From Lentzea californiensis (lineage in GTDB: Bacteria > Actinomycetota > Actinomycetes > Mycobacteriales > Pseudonocardiaceae), in assembly GCF_024648825.1 (NCBI RefSeq), contig NZ_JANBBE010000011.1, positions 62,001 through 126,000 of the forward strand: 64,000 nucleotides of DNA, written 5' to 3'. Of this stretch, positions 34,427-45,244 are shown piece by piece. Positions within the stretch are counted from its first letter, which is position 1. Every line of letters starts with the position of its first letter. A model generated the notes under the pieces. That model was not told the origin of the DNA and ran no database searches. It saw only the letters and a program-made list of their open reading frames with translations. The position numbers were made by a program, and so were the translations under genes.

Positions 34427-35002
34427 GTGTCCATGACGCGCGAACCCGACCGCCTGGTCCTCTTCACCGACGCCGTGGTCGCCATCGCGATCACGCTGCT
34501 GGTGCTGCCGCTGGTGGAGATCACCTCGGAACCGGGCTCCGAGCCCGCGAGCGAGCTGGTCTCCCACCACTGGCCGCAGATCTTCAGCTTCCTGCTGAGC
34601 TTCGTGGTCATCGCGCACCTGTGGTTCACCCACCACCGGCTGTTCGAGAACGTGCGGCGGTACAGCGCCCCGCTGGTGGTGCTGAACATGGCCTGGATAC
34701 TGACGATCGTGGTGCTGCCGTTCCCGACCGAGCTCGTCGGCCGGCCGGGTGAGGACCACTTCACGCAGTTCTTCTACATCGGCACGATCGCCGTCAGCAG
34801 TGCGCTGCTGACGGCGATGACGCTGCTCGTGCACGGCAGTCCGGAACTGGCCGTGGAAGCCCGCGGACTCTCGCGGCGGGTGGTGCTGACGGCCCTGATC
34901 CCGACCGCGGTGCTGCTGCTCGCCCTCGTGCTGTCGCCGTTGATCAGCTACTGGGGCCTGCTGCTGTTGCTGGTCAGCCCGTTGGTGCAGCGGCTCCGAT
35001 GA
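34427..35002 (+). CDS. TMEM175/DUF1211 family membrane protein
   Basis: 191 residues from GTG 34427 (ATG 34433 is equally possible). The family signature FTDAVVAIAITLLVLPLVEI opens the first helix and VIAHLWFTHHRLFENV follows, with six predicted transmembrane helices. Bacterial TMEM175 proteins form tetrameric potassium-selective channels. The last 29 bp overlap the convergent XRE regulator gene. Confidence 0.88.
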   Translation: MSMTREPDRLVLFTDAVVAIAITLLVLPLVEITSEPGSEPASELVSHHWPQIFSFLLSFVVIAHLWFTHHRLFENVRRYSAPLVVLNMAWILTIVVLPFPTELVGRPGEDHFTQFFYIGTIAVSSALLTAMTLLVHGSPELAVEARGLSRRVVLTALIPTAVLLLALVLSPLISYWGLLLLLVSPLVQRLR

Positions 35003-35816
35003 CGGACAGCAGCTGCAGCTTCTCGTAGCTCTCGCTGCCCGGAGTGGCCGTGTAGACGAGCAGGAAGTGGTGCTGACCGGGGTCGAGCAACGTCTGGCAG
35101 TGCAGTTCCAGCGCCCCGACGCTCGGGTGGACGTAGCGCTTGACCTCGTGCGGGCGGATGCCGACCTCCTGGGCGTCCCACACCCGCCGGAACTCCTCGC
35201 TGCGGGCTAGCAGGAGCTCGCTGTACCGCGCGGCCCGGGAACCGGGACCGCGCCGGGTGAGGGCTTCGCGCAGGCCCGAGGCGAACATCCTGCTCAGGAA
35301 CCCGTGGTCGGCGGGTTCGTACAGCGCGCGGGACGCCGGGTCGGTGAACCAGCGGTAGCCGAGGCTCCTGGCCGGACCGGTGTGCCGGCTCGCGTCGCCG
35401 GTGAGCGCGACTCCGAGCGGGGTCTGCCGCAGAGTCTCGCCGAGCTCGGTGACGATCTCGGCCGGGGTGTCGTGCAGCCGGTCGAAGATCCGGGCCAGGC
35501 CCGGGCTGACGTGCTCGCTGATCGTGCCGCGCGAAGGCGGGCTGTGCCCGGCGAGGCGGAACAGGTGGTCGCGCTCGTCCAGCGACAGGTGCAGGCCCTG
35601 GGCGATCGCCGCGATCATCTGCTCGGACGGGTGCGTGCCGCGTTCCTGTTCCAGGCGCGCGTAGTAGTCCGTGGACATGTTGCACCGGGCGGCGACCTCC
35701 TCGCGGCGCAGGCCGTTGGTGCGGCGCCGCGGTCCGCGCCGGAGGCCGATGTCCTCGGGCTGCAACGCCTCCCTGCGGTTGCGCAGGAACGCGGCCAGGC
35801 CTGCTCGGTCGATCAC
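34974..35816 (-). CDS. XRE family regulator with MmyB-like ligand domain
   Basis: 280 residues from GTG 35816 (GGGAG upstream). The helix-turn-helix covers ~10-65 (GLRREEVAARCNMSTDYYARLEQ) and the C-terminal ~105-275 is a PAS-like MmyB domain (ARSLGYRWFTDPASRALY, GALELHCQTLLDPGQHHFLLVYTA). These regulators usually sit divergent from a short-chain dehydrogenase, exactly as here (SDR start 132 bp away), and are thought to sense a small hydrophobic ligand. Confidence 0.92.
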   Translation of the reverse strand: MIDRAGLAAFLRNRREALQPEDIGLRRGPRRRTNGLRREEVAARCNMSTDYYARLEQERGTHPSEQMIAAIAQGLHLSLDERDHLFRLAGHSPPSRGTISEHVSPGLARIFDRLHDTPAEIVTELGETLRQTPLGVALTGDASRHTGPARSLGYRWFTDPASRALYEPADHGFLSRMFASGLREALTRRGPGSRAARYSELLLARSEEFRRVWDAQEVGIRPHEVKRYVHPSVGALELHCQTLLDPGQHHFLLVYTATPGSESYEKLQLLSVIGAAAPTG

Positions 35817-35948
35817 GTCGGCTCCCTTCGAGTCCCTTGTTCCTAACGTGCGCGCGCCTCCGTAGCCACGGAGCGAGAGGTCCTGGATGCGGCCGTGCCG
35901 GTCCGGCCACTGTGGAGGAACACACCACGACGAGCAGGGGAGTGCGCG

Positions 35949-36893
35949 ATGAGCAGGAAGTTCGACGTCGAGGTCCCGGACCTGTCCGGCAGGCGGGCCG
36001 TCGTCACCGGCGCCAGCGACGGTGTCGGGCTCGGCATCGCGGGACGGCTCGCGGCGGCCGGCGCCGAGGTCGTCATGCCCGTCCGCAACCAGCGCAAGGG
36101 CGAGGCGGCGATCGCCGCGATCCGCCGGCGGACCCCGGACGCCGACGTGTCGTTGCGTTCCCTCGACCTGTCGTCGCTGGCCTCGGTCGCCGCGCTGGGC
36201 TCGGTGCTGCTGGAGGAGGGCAAGCCGGTCCACGTCCTCGTCAACAACGCGGGCGTGATGACCCCTCCCGAACGGCAGACGACCGCGGACGGGTTCGAGC
36301 TGCAGTTCGGCACCAACCACCTCGGCCACTTCGCCCTCGTCGGGCACCTGCTGCCGTTGCTGAAGGCCGGCCGGGCCCGCGTGACGTCGCAGATCAGCAT
36401 CGCCGCGAACCAGAACGCCATCAACTGGGACGACCTGAACTGGGAGCGCTCGTACAGCGGCGGCAAGGCGTACAGCCAGTCGAAGATCGCTTTCGGCCTG
36501 TTCGGACTCGAGCTCGCGCGGCGCAGCGAGGCGGGCGGCTGGGGGATCACGAGCAACCTCGCCCACCCCGGCGTCGCGCCCACCAGCCTGCTCGCCGCTC
36601 GTCCCGAGGTCGGCCGCGCCAGTGACACGCCCGGCGTGCGCGTGATCCGCGTCCTGTCGTCCGTGGGCGTCCTCGGCACCGTCGAGACCGCTCAGCTCCC
36701 GGCCCTGCTCGCCGCGACGGCACCCGGCGCAGGCGTGTTCTACGGTCCGAGCCGCGTCGGCCACCTGAGCGGACCGCCCGCCGAGCAGGCCCTCTACAGC
36801 CGGCTGCGCGACGCCGACGAGGCCCGGCGCGTGTGGCAGGTGTCCGAGGAACTGGTCGCTAGCGGACTCCGTGCGGGCGGAACTGGACGCTGA
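35949..36893 (+). CDS. SDR family oxidoreductase
   Basis: 314 residues from ATG 35949 (AGGGGAG upstream). Short-chain dehydrogenase motifs: [14 protein letters not shown] (NAD(P) binding), [10 protein letters not shown], and the catalytic YSQSK, with Ser provided by SQISIA. It belongs to the retinol-dehydrogenase-like group often controlled by the divergent XRE/MmyB regulator. The 3' end overlaps the convergent alkB by 35 bp. Substrate unknown. Confidence 0.9.
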   Translation: MSRKFDVEVPDLSGRRAVVTGASDGVGLGIAGRLAAAGAEVVMPVRNQRKGEAAIAAIRRRTPDADVSLRSLDLSSLASVAALGSVLLEEGKPVHVLVNNAGVMTPPERQTTADGFELQFGTNHLGHFALVGHLLPLLKAGRARVTSQISIAANQNAINWDDLNWERSYSGGKAYSQSKIAFGLFGLELARRSEAGGWGITSNLAHPGVAPTSLLAARPEVGRASDTPGVRVIRVLSSVGVLGTVETAQLPALLAATAPGAGVFYGPSRVGHLSGPPAEQALYSRLRDADEARRVWQVSEELVASGLRAGGTGR

Positions 36894-37467
36894 TCCTCGG
36901 CCCGACGACCTTCGAGGTCTTGGGGATGGCGTGCTCCCAGGTGCGCTGGCAGGAGCCGCCCATCACGAGCAGGTCGCCGTGCCCCAGCGCGTACTTGTGC
37001 GTCTCGCCGCCGCCTCGTGGCCGCAGCAGCAGGGCGCGCGGCGTGCCGACGCTCAGGATCGCGACCATCGTGTCCTCGGTCTGACCGCGGCCGATCGTGT
37101 CGCCGTGCCAGGCCACGCTGTCCCGGCCGTCGCGGTAGTAGCAGAGACCGGCGGTCGTGAACGGTTCCTTCAGCTCGGCCAGGTAGTGGCGCGAGAGCGC
37201 GTCGCGCGCCGTGGTGAGGACGTCGAACGGCAGCGCGCCGCTGTAGAAGCAGAGCAGGCGCGGCACGTCGACCACGGTGTCGTACATCTGGCGGCGTTCG
37301 GCGCGCCACGGCACCTCGTCGACGAGCCGGTCGAACAGCGCGTCGGCGCCCGCGAGCCAGCCGGGCTGGACGTCGATCCACGCGCCGTCGCCCAGTTCGG
37401 TGCGGCGAGGGGTGAGCGGGGCCAGGTCCGGCTCCGTCTCCAGGTCGAACAGCGATCCCTGGCGCAT
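36859..37467 (-). CDS. alkB: AlkB-type 2-oxoglutarate/Fe(II) dioxygenase
   Basis: 202 residues. The jelly-roll Fe(II)/2OG residues are visible: [19 protein letters not shown] (His-x-Asp), WEHAIPK (distal His) and PRISVQFR (2OG Arg). [26 protein letters not shown] is typical of AlkB repair enzymes, which remove N-alkyl lesions from DNA or RNA bases. A LexA-type box lies 15 bp before the ATG, so induction by DNA damage is expected. Confidence 0.9.
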   Translation of the reverse strand: MRQGSLFDLETEPDLAPLTPRRTELGDGAWIDVQPGWLAGADALFDRLVDEVPWRAERRQMYDTVVDVPRLLCFYSGALPFDVLTTARDALSRHYLAELKEPFTTAGLCYYRDGRDSVAWHGDTIGRGQTEDTMVAILSVGTPRALLLRPRGGGETHKYALGHGDLLVMGGSCQRTWEHAIPKTSKVVGPRISVQFRPHGVR

Positions 37468-37473
37468 GGACCG

Positions 37474-37497
37474 CAGGATAATCGAACGTGTGTTCTA
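37474..37497 (-). promoter_or_regulatory. LexA/SOS box and -10 element of alkB
   Basis: TCGAACGTGTGTTCTA at 37482-37497 matches the actinobacterial SOS box (TCGAAC-N4-GTTCGA) at 11 of 12 defined positions. Read leftward, TATCCT (37479-37474) is a plausible -10 element close to the ATG at 37467, suggesting a short leader or leaderless mRNA. Confidence 0.7.
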
Positions 37498-37504
37498 CGG
37501 CCAG

Positions 37505-38044
37505 CTAGGGCTTCAGGACGGCCCACACCGCGTTCGCGACGATCTCGCGCGCCTGGGCCAGGTCGAACACGCCGAGCAGGAATCGGCGCACCGACTCGTG
37601 CGCCGGTCCCATCGCCACGGGCTCCAGCGCCCATGGCGGCACCGTGCGCAGCTCACCGGAGGCCATCCGGTCGAGGAACCAGGCCAGCACCGGCGCGAAC
37701 TCCGCCATCTTGGCCGCGGGGTCGGCGTGGTCCGGTGCGGCGTAGAGGAAGCGCGCCCGGCTGGGGTTCGCCATGACCCAGTCGAGGTAGCTCAGCGTCA
37801 GGCCGCGCACGCCCTCCTCGGCGGATCCGGCCTGCAGCGCGGGGAGCATCGCGGCGACGCACCGGCCGTAGCTGTCGGCGTAGAGCTGCGCGAACACGCC
37901 CGCGCGGCTGCCGAAGTGGTGGTAGATGCTGCCGTTCGACATGCCCGACCGCTCGGTCAGGGCCGCGATCGTGACGGCGTCGAGGCCGCCTTCTCCGACG
38001 AGCTGGAGCGCCGCGTCGAGGAGAGGCTGTCGTCGGTCGGACAC
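37505..38044 (-). CDS. TetR family regulator
   Basis: 179 residues from GTG 38044. The N-terminal helix-turn-helix reads GLDAVTIAALTERSGMSNGSIYHHFGSRAG. The ligand domain (~55-179) contains GRCVAAMLPALQAGSAEEGV and LRTVPPWALEP. It diverges from the acyl-CoA ligase gene across a 50-bp gap holding a perfect inverted repeat, so it probably represses both itself and fadD in response to an acyl-CoA or fatty acid. Confidence 0.92.
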   Translation of the reverse strand: MSDRRQPLLDAALQLVGEGGLDAVTIAALTERSGMSNGSIYHHFGSRAGVFAQLYADSYGRCVAAMLPALQAGSAEEGVRGLTLSYLDWVMANPSRARFLYAAPDHADPAAKMAEFAPVLAWFLDRMASGELRTVPPWALEPVAMGPAHESVRRFLLGVFDLAQAREIVANAVWAVLKP

Positions 38045-38060
38045 GAGGGTTAGAGTACCG

Positions 38061-38081
38061 CTCTGGAGCGACGCTCCAGAG
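38061..38081. promoter_or_regulatory. TetR-type operator, tetR-fadD intergenic
   Basis: CTCTGGAGCG-A-CGCTCCAGAG is a perfect 10-bp inverted repeat around one central base, in the middle of the 50-bp divergent gap. Size and symmetry fit a TetR dimer site. Confidence 0.8.
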
Positions 38082-38094
38082 AAGGGGAGAAGCA

Positions 38095-39693
<1,599 letters not shown>

Positions 39694-39696
39694 AAA

Positions 39697-39735
39697 GACG
39701 AACCGCCCACCGACGGAAGTGGTGGGCGGTTCGTC
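39697..39735. terminator. Strong bidirectional terminator
   Basis: A perfect 15-bp stem (GACGAACCGCCCACC / GGTGGGCGGTTCGTC) with a nine-base loop lies between fadD and the convergent PRC-barrel gene. Confidence 0.88.
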
Positions 39736-39746
39736 CAGGTGTTCGG

Positions 39747-40529
39747 TCAGCGGCGCTCGCGCGGTTCGCCGTCGCGCTCGACCTCGACGCGTTCCTTGCG
39801 GACCTCGCCCTTGACGTCCCTCTGCTCGGTGACGGCGTTCTTCTCCAGCCGGACCCGTTCCGTGGCCTCGGTGCGCTTCTGCACCACGGGTTCCTCGCGG
39901 TGCAGCGTGACCTCGGCCTGCTCGTCGGCGAACGCCTTGCCCGGCTGGCCGGTGGCGGGCTCGCGGACGACCCGGACCTCCTCGTGCGTCACGGGGACGG
40001 TGATGTTGCGCTGCTCGGTCACCGTGTGCTTGACCAGCCGCACCCGGCCCGCCTCGACGTTGCGGGTACCGACGTCCAGCGTCTCCTCGGACAGCGTGAC
40101 CTCGGCGCCCTCGTCCCGCCTGCCGTGCCTGGCCGGCTGCTCGCGGTTCTCCATCGCGGCCCGCTTGCGGTCCTGCCTGCCGTCGATCCGGTCGTGGCCA
40201 CCGGTCTTGGCGTGCGGGATCATCCCGTAGTGCCGGTAGAGCGCCTCCTGCTCCTCGTCCGACATGCGGTTGTCGTCGGTGTGCACGCTGGGCGCGTCCT
40301 TCACCTGCTCCTTGGACACGGGCACGGTGATGCCGCCGCCGCCCACTTCGCCCTGCTGGATCGGGACGAAGCTCTGCCGCAGACCGAACAGTCCGGTGTG
40401 GACCTCGGCCCACATGGGCTCGCCGGTGCCGTCCTCCAGCCAGATCTGCTTGACCGAGCCGATCTTCTCGCCCCTGTTGTCGATCACGTCGCAGTCGTAC
40501 AGAGCCTCAACGTGCGTCTGATCGATCAT
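39747..40529 (-). CDS. PRC-barrel and DUF2382 stress protein
   Basis: 260 residues from ATG 40529 (GGAGGGAC upstream). Residues ~1-110 are a PRC-barrel (ALYDCDVIDNRGEKIGSVKQ, WAEVHTGLFGLRQSFVPI). The rest is DUF2382: two copies of the LSEETLDVGTRNVEAGRVRL / LHREEPVVQKRTEATERVRL type, each followed by TEQRNITVPVTHEEVRV-like strands. The family is common in Gram-positive stress regulons (YsnF-like). Highly charged and soluble; function unproven. Confidence 0.9.
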   Translation of the reverse strand: MIDQTHVEALYDCDVIDNRGEKIGSVKQIWLEDGTGEPMWAEVHTGLFGLRQSFVPIQQGEVGGGGITVPVSKEQVKDAPSVHTDDNRMSDEEQEALYRHYGMIPHAKTGGHDRIDGRQDRKRAAMENREQPARHGRRDEGAEVTLSEETLDVGTRNVEAGRVRLVKHTVTEQRNITVPVTHEEVRVVREPATGQPGKAFADEQAEVTLHREEPVVQKRTEATERVRLEKNAVTEQRDVKGEVRKERVEVERDGEPRERR

Positions 40530-40594
40530 CGTGCCGTCCCTCCGCCTTGGGCCTGGTTGCCTGCAGGCGAAGTACCCACCTTCGCGAGCGGATC

Positions 40595-40623
40595 GCGGGT
40601 CACCCACCGACCGGGTGACCCGC
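40595..40623 (-). terminator. Terminator of ilvD
   Basis: GCGGGTCACCC / GGGTGACCCGC form a perfect 11-bp stem with a seven-base loop, 32 bp past the ilvD stop and before the PRC-barrel gene promoter. Confidence 0.8.
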
Positions 40624-40654
40624 TCCCGCCTGGCAGTTCAGCCGAGTGGGGGAC

Positions 40655-42343
40655 CTAATCGCAGACGGCGCCGCGCGACGCCGAACCGACCAGTTTGGCG
40701 TACTTGGCGAGCACACCGCGCTGGTAGCGCGGAGGCAGCGGAGCCCAGCCCTCGCGGCGGCTGTCGAGGTCCGCGTCCACGTCGAGCGTCCCGGAGGCGA
40801 CGTTCAGCGTGATCTGGTCGCCGTCGCGCACGAACGCGATGGGGCCGCCGTCGACGGCCTCCGGTGCCACGTGCCCCACGCACAGGCCCGTCGTGCCGCC
40901 GGAGAACCGGCCGTCGGTGAGCAGCAGGACGTCCTTGCCGAGGCCCGCGCCCTTGATCGCCGCGGTGATCGCGAGCATCTCGCGCATGCCCGGCCCGCCC
41001 TTGGGGCCCTCGTAGCGGATGACGACGACGTCGCCCGCGGTGATGGTGCCGTCCTCCAGGGCGTCCATGGCGGCGCGCTCGCGGTCGAACACGCGGGCGG
41101 TGCCGGTGAAGACGTCCGAGTCGAAGCCCGCCGACTTGACCACGGCGCCCTCCGGGGCGAGCGAGCCCTTCAGGATCGTGATGCCACCGGTGTGGTGGAT
41201 GGGCTTGTCGAGCGCGCGCAGCACGAGGCCGTCCGGGTCGGGCGGGTTGATGTCGGCGAGGTTCTCGGCGACCGTGCGGCCGGTGACGGTGAGGCAGTCG
41301 CCGTGCAGCAGACCGGCGTCCAGCAGCGCCTTCATCACCACGGGCACGCCGCCGATGCGGTCGACGTCCGTCATGACGTGCCGCCCGAACGGCTTCACGT
41401 CGGCCAGGTGCGGCACGCGCGCGCCGATGCGGCTGAAGTCGTCCAGCGACAGTTCGACGCCGGCCTCGTGCGCGATGGCGAGCAGGTGCAGCACCGCGTT
41501 GGTGGAGCCGCCGAACGCCATCACGACGGCGATCGCGTTCTCGAACGCCTCGCGCGTCATGATCTGCCGCGCCGTGATGCCCTTGCGGAGCATCTCGACG
41601 ACGGCCTGCCCGGAGCGGCGCGCGAACCCGTCCCGGCGCCGGTCGGTGGCCGGGGGAGCGGCACTGCCGGGCAGCGACATGCCCAGCGCCTCGGCCGCGC
41701 TCGCCATTGTGTTCGCCGTGTACATGCCACCGCACGCGCCCTCGCCGGGGCAGATCGCGCGTTCGATCAGGTCGACGTCCTCACGGCTCATCAGGCCGCG
41801 CGAGCAGGCCCCGACGGCCTCGAACGCGTCGATGATCGTGACTTCCTTCTCGGTGCCGTCGGTCAGCGTGACCCGGCCGGGCAGGATCGACCCCGCGTAG
41901 AGGAACACGCTGGCCAGGTCGAGCCGTGCCGCCGCCATCAGCATGCCGGGCAACGACTTGTCGCACCCCGCGAGCAGCACCGAGCCGTCGAGGCGCTCGG
42001 CCATCATGACGGTCTCGACGCTGTCGGCGATCACCTCGCGGGAGACCAGCGAGAAGTGCATGCCCTCGTGGCCCATCGAGATGCCGTCCGACACGGAGAT
42101 CGTGCCGAACTCCATCGGGTAGCCGCCGGCAGCGTGCACGCCGTCCTTCGACGCCTTCGCGAGCCGGTCCAGCGAAAGGTTGCACGGCGTGATCTCGTTC
42201 CACGACGAGGCCACGCCGATCTGCGGCTTCTCCCAGTCCTCGTCCCCCATGCCGACGGCCCGGAGCATGCCGCGCGCGGCGGTGCGCTCCAGGCCGTCGG
42301 TCACGTCGCGGCTGCGTGGCTTCACGTCCGGTGTATCGGTCAT
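40655..42343 (-). CDS. ilvD: Dihydroxy-acid dehydratase
   Basis: 562 residues, full length. It dehydrates dihydroxy-isovalerate and -methylvalerate in valine, leucine and isoleucine synthesis. Iron-sulfur and active-site regions are visible: [60 protein letters not shown] and [16 protein letters not shown]. It stands alone, without ilvBNC, as in many actinomycetes. Confidence 0.96.
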   Translation of the reverse strand: MTDTPDVKPRSRDVTDGLERTAARGMLRAVGMGDEDWEKPQIGVASSWNEITPCNLSLDRLAKASKDGVHAAGGYPMEFGTISVSDGISMGHEGMHFSLVSREVIADSVETVMMAERLDGSVLLAGCDKSLPGMLMAAARLDLASVFLYAGSILPGRVTLTDGTEKEVTIIDAFEAVGACSRGLMSREDVDLIERAICPGEGACGGMYTANTMASAAEALGMSLPGSAAPPATDRRRDGFARRSGQAVVEMLRKGITARQIMTREAFENAIAVVMAFGGSTNAVLHLLAIAHEAGVELSLDDFSRIGARVPHLADVKPFGRHVMTDVDRIGGVPVVMKALLDAGLLHGDCLTVTGRTVAENLADINPPDPDGLVLRALDKPIHHTGGITILKGSLAPEGAVVKSAGFDSDVFTGTARVFDRERAAMDALEDGTITAGDVVVIRYEGPKGGPGMREMLAITAAIKGAGLGKDVLLLTDGRFSGGTTGLCVGHVAPEAVDGGPIAFVRDGDQITLNVASGTLDVDADLDSRREGWAPLPPRYQRGVLAKYAKLVGSASRGAVCD

Positions 42344-42362
42344 GAGCGCACGCTAGTCGCTC

Positions 42363-43526
42363 TTACGAGGGGTTGGCTGCGTGAGTCAGCGTCTCCCAGG
42401 CGATGAACAGGTTGTCGGTCCCGTGTGGACGCTTCGACTCCGTGTAGATCTTGGTGTTCGCCATCGCGATGCCCAGCCGGGTGTTGAGCGCGTTGTAGCT
42501 GACCTCAGGCGTCGGCCCGAGCTCACGGCTGTAGGAACCGCCGCACAGCCACGACGGCACGGGCTCGCCGTTCTGGTACTTGGAGTGCAGGCCCCACGCG
42601 TGCCGCATGCGGTCCTTGATCTCGCCCCAGATGTCCTGGCCCTGGTGCCGCGCCGTCTCCGCGAGGTGCGAGGCGGCGGAGAGCCCGTAGGCCGTGTGGG
42701 CGAAGTCCCGGCAGGTCTCCTGGGTGAGGCCGTCGACGAACGTGGACTGGTTGTGCCAGTAGGAGACGATCTCGGCCCTGGTGTCGATGCCGCTGCCCGG
42801 CGGCGTCTTCGGCAGTGCCCCGTCGGTGGTCAGGTAGATGAACGCCTGGATGCGCGTCCGGAAGATGCCGATGGCCTTGTCGTAGGCCGCGCGGTCCTCC
42901 AGGAAGACGGCGATGCCGATCGACGCCTCCATCATGCTGAGTTCCCAGTTGCCGTTGGTGTTCGCGCGGCCGTTCTGGATCTCGGGCAGGTAGACGGTGC
43001 GCAGCATGGTGCCGAACCGGGCGCTGTTGGGCCACGTGCCGTAGACGTGCTTCATGATCTCGGCGGCCTTGGGCCAGCTGCTGGCCGACCACGCGGTCTG
43101 CAGCGGGGCGTTCGAGTTGGTGTGGTCGCGGATGGTGGCGGACCAGGCGTCCATGATCTGGATCGCCTTGGTCGCGTACCTGGCGTCGCGGGTGACGTAC
43201 CAGGCCAGCGACAGCGTGTAGGCGGCGAGCGCGTCCTCGCGTTCGTCGGTGCAGCCGTTGTTGGGATTGCTGACGGGGCCGCACTCCACGACCGCCCGCG
43301 GTTTCGGCGTGCGGTTCAGGTCGGCGTACTTCGACGCCATCATGCGGTCGTAGGCGGTCTTCCACGGCTGGGCGCCGGCCAGGACCTTGGTGCGCATGAA
43401 GTCCAGCTGTGGCCGGGAGACCACGACTCCCGGGTGGACGAACGTCGCCGGTGCCGCCTGAGCGGTGACCGGGACCAGAAGGGATGCCAGCAGGGCGATC
43501 AAGACCGTGCAGGAACGGGTGACCAT
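42363..43526 (-). CDS. Secreted alginate-lyase-like protein
   Basis: 387 residues with a Sec signal (LIALLASLLVPVTAQA-AP). The helical toroid of alginate_lyase (PF05426, PL5-like) proteins is visible: RPQLDFMRTKVLAGAQPWK, LAAYTLSLAWYVTRDARYA, NTNGNWELSMMEASIGIAVFL, YWHNQSTFVDGLTQETCRDFAHT and YGLSAASHLAE. The NGNWE and RDFAHT (His) motifs fit the active-site region. It probably cleaves uronate-containing polysaccharide. The upstream sites pair a dre-like element with the GTTCAC palindrome. Confidence 0.85.
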   Translation of the reverse strand: MVTRSCTVLIALLASLLVPVTAQAAPATFVHPGVVVSRPQLDFMRTKVLAGAQPWKTAYDRMMASKYADLNRTPKPRAVVECGPVSNPNNGCTDEREDALAAYTLSLAWYVTRDARYATKAIQIMDAWSATIRDHTNSNAPLQTAWSASSWPKAAEIMKHVYGTWPNSARFGTMLRTVYLPEIQNGRANTNGNWELSMMEASIGIAVFLEDRAAYDKAIGIFRTRIQAFIYLTTDGALPKTPPGSGIDTRAEIVSYWHNQSTFVDGLTQETCRDFAHTAYGLSAASHLAETARHQGQDIWGEIKDRMRHAWGLHSKYQNGEPVPSWLCGGSYSRELGPTPEVSYNALNTRLGIAMANTKIYTESKRPHGTDNLFIAWETLTHAANPS

Positions 43527-43538
43527 GAGGTCAGTGTT

Positions 43539-43554
43539 AGTGGTCTATACCTTT
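43539..43554 (-). promoter_or_regulatory. dre-like (DasR) site before alginate-lyase-like gene
   Basis: AGTGGTCTATACCTTT agrees with the DasR element ACTGGTCTAGACCACT at 12 of 16 positions, with GGTCTA and ACC intact. It lies 13 bp before the ATG, so binding would block transcription. Confidence 0.45.
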
Positions 43555-43577
43555 CGGGTCAATCATTCCGGAACGAG

Positions 43578-43593
43578 GTTCACGGTGGTGAAC
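43578..43593. promoter_or_regulatory. Palindromic operator candidate GTTCAC-N4-GTGAAC
   Basis: Perfect six-base arms around GGTG, 52 bp before the alginate-lyase-like start. The arms and spacing are identical to the site upstream of GH88 at 22442-22457. Confidence 0.5.
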
Positions 43594-43618
43594 GACCCCA
43601 AGCCGCACAACGGAAATC

Positions 43619-43645
43619 CCCCGGTGCGCGGGAGGTGCACCGGGG
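43619..43645 (-). terminator. Terminator of the DUF4142-DUF1996 unit
   Basis: CCCCGGTGC / GCACCGGGG form a perfect 9-bp stem with a nine-base loop, 34 bp past the DUF1996 stop. Confidence 0.7.
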
Positions 43646-43678
43646 AATCTCGCCTGTCTGAACTACGAGGTCAGAACG

Positions 43679-45148
43679 TCACTCGCGGCACTTCTTGCCG
43701 GTGTTGACGCAGTTGACGAGGCGGTTCATGATCTTCTGTGACATCACGTTCGCGAAGTCGTCGTGGTCGGTGAGCGGGTTGTGCTCCTCCTCCGGGAAGG
43801 AGTCGACCAGGTAGCGACCTTCCTTCTGGACGTCGAGCGGGATGTTGTAGGTCAGCGAGATGCGCAGCTGCGGAACGGCCTTGAAGCCCTGCTTGCACTT
43901 GCCGTTCTGGTCGGGGAACACGATGTGGTCGCGGTGGTTCGCGGAGTCGATGTTCTTGCCGTCCCAGCAGCTCGGGAAGTCGTGCACGCGCTTGACCTTC
44001 GCGCCCTGCGGGCAGATCGGGTACTTGTCCATCAGGACCTTGTCCTCGAAGCCCGTGCAGGTCCAGGACGCCTTGGCGTTCTTCGGGCCGTTCTGGCCGG
44101 CCTTGGCGTCACCGTAGAGAACGCGGAGGAACTTCGGCATCGCGACGACCTTGCCGGTCGGGCTGCCGCGGAACTGGAGGTCGACGACGGCGGGGCGCTG
44201 GATCTCGCCCTCGTTGCCCTCGAGCTCGTTGTTCGCGTTCTCCTCGGGGTTGTTCTGGTTCTTCTTGTCCTCGGTGCCCTCGGCCTGGGCGGCCTCGGCG
44301 TTCTCGCCGCCGTTGTCGAGGCCTTCCTCGCCCGCGGCCTTGTCCTTCACCGCACAGGCGGCGGCCGGGTTCAGGTCGGGAGCCTGCTGGCCCTGGCGGC
44401 TGAACGCCAGCATCATCCGGTTCAGGATGGCGGCGCGCTTCTCGCGCGTCGGGCCGACGATGATGTTGTCGCGGTCCTGGGCCTTGACCTGCTCGAGCCT
44501 CTTCTCGGCCTCGGCGGTCACCTTCTCGATGTTCTCGAGCTCGCGGTCGATCTCAGCCTGGGCCGCGTCCGGCACGTCCTCGGGCAGCAGCGACGCGACG
44601 TCGGGGCACTCGAGCTGGGCCGCTTCCTTGGCCGCCTTGTCCTTGTCCTGCTGGGCCTTGTCGTCCTTCTTCGGCGGGGCCTGCTCCGCGGGCGGTGCGG
44701 CCTCCGCCGGCTCCTCGTCGGTGATGCGGACGACCGGCCAGAAGTAGGCGGACTTGTCGCCGTTCTTGCAGGTGGTGCCCGCCGCCTGCAGCGACTTGTT
44801 GTTGGAGTCCGCGTTCGTCGAGAGGTTGCCGACGTAGTCGTGCAGGTGCTGTGCACCGTTGCGGACGCCAGGCTGCGCGATGAAGTTGTCCGGGTTGAAG
44901 TGCGCGTTCTCGTTCCGGCCGCAGTCGACGGTGAACGTGCCTGTGGTGGCGTCGTTCTCCGGCTTCGGTTTCTTGACGTTCGGCTTCACCTTGGTGATGT
45001 CGACGAACAAGCTCTTGTCCGGACCGTCGGCGAGCGCGGCGCCATCAGAAGAACTGATGGCCACCACCGCGGCACCGCCCGCGACCACGGCCATCGCCGC
45101 AGCGGCGGCGGTGAGCCAGATCGTGGATTTCCTCCGGTGAATAGCCAT
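43679..45148 (-). CDS. Membrane-anchored DUF1996 protein with large charged insertion
   Basis: 489 residues from ATG 45148 (GAGGTGG upstream). A hydrophobic N-terminal segment (TIWLTAAAAAMAVVAGGAAV) anchors or exports it. DUF1996 landmarks flank an insertion: FTVDCGRNENAHFNPDNFIA and GAQHLHDYVGN (His pair) before it, WTCTGFEDKVLMDKYPICP, VHDFPSCWDGKNID and DHIVFPD after it. Residues ~150-320 are very charged, with coiled-coil character (AEIDRELENIEKVTAEAEKR) and Asn/Glu-rich tails. Function unknown. The DUF4142 gene lies 96 bp upstream on the same strand. Confidence 0.8.
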   Translation of the reverse strand: MAIHRRKSTIWLTAAAAAMAVVAGGAAVVAISSSDGAALADGPDKSLFVDITKVKPNVKKPKPENDATTGTFTVDCGRNENAHFNPDNFIAQPGVRNGAQHLHDYVGNLSTNADSNNKSLQAAGTTCKNGDKSAYFWPVVRITDEEPAEAAPPAEQAPPKKDDKAQQDKDKAAKEAAQLECPDVASLLPEDVPDAAQAEIDRELENIEKVTAEAEKRLEQVKAQDRDNIIVGPTREKRAAILNRMMLAFSRQGQQAPDLNPAAACAVKDKAAGEEGLDNGGENAEAAQAEGTEDKKNQNNPEENANNELEGNEGEIQRPAVVDLQFRGSPTGKVVAMPKFLRVLYGDAKAGQNGPKNAKASWTCTGFEDKVLMDKYPICPQGAKVKRVHDFPSCWDGKNIDSANHRDHIVFPDQNGKCKQGFKAVPQLRISLTYNIPLDVQKEGRYLVDSFPEEEHNPLTDHDDFANVMSQKIMNRLVNCVNTGKKCRE

Positions 45149-45244
45149 TTGCCACCTCGTGGTAGTCCGATAAATCGGCATGGTGAAGCTGACGGCGGTT
45201 AGGGGCCGCTGTCTTCGGGATGAATCTGGGTGTGCTGTTTTAGG

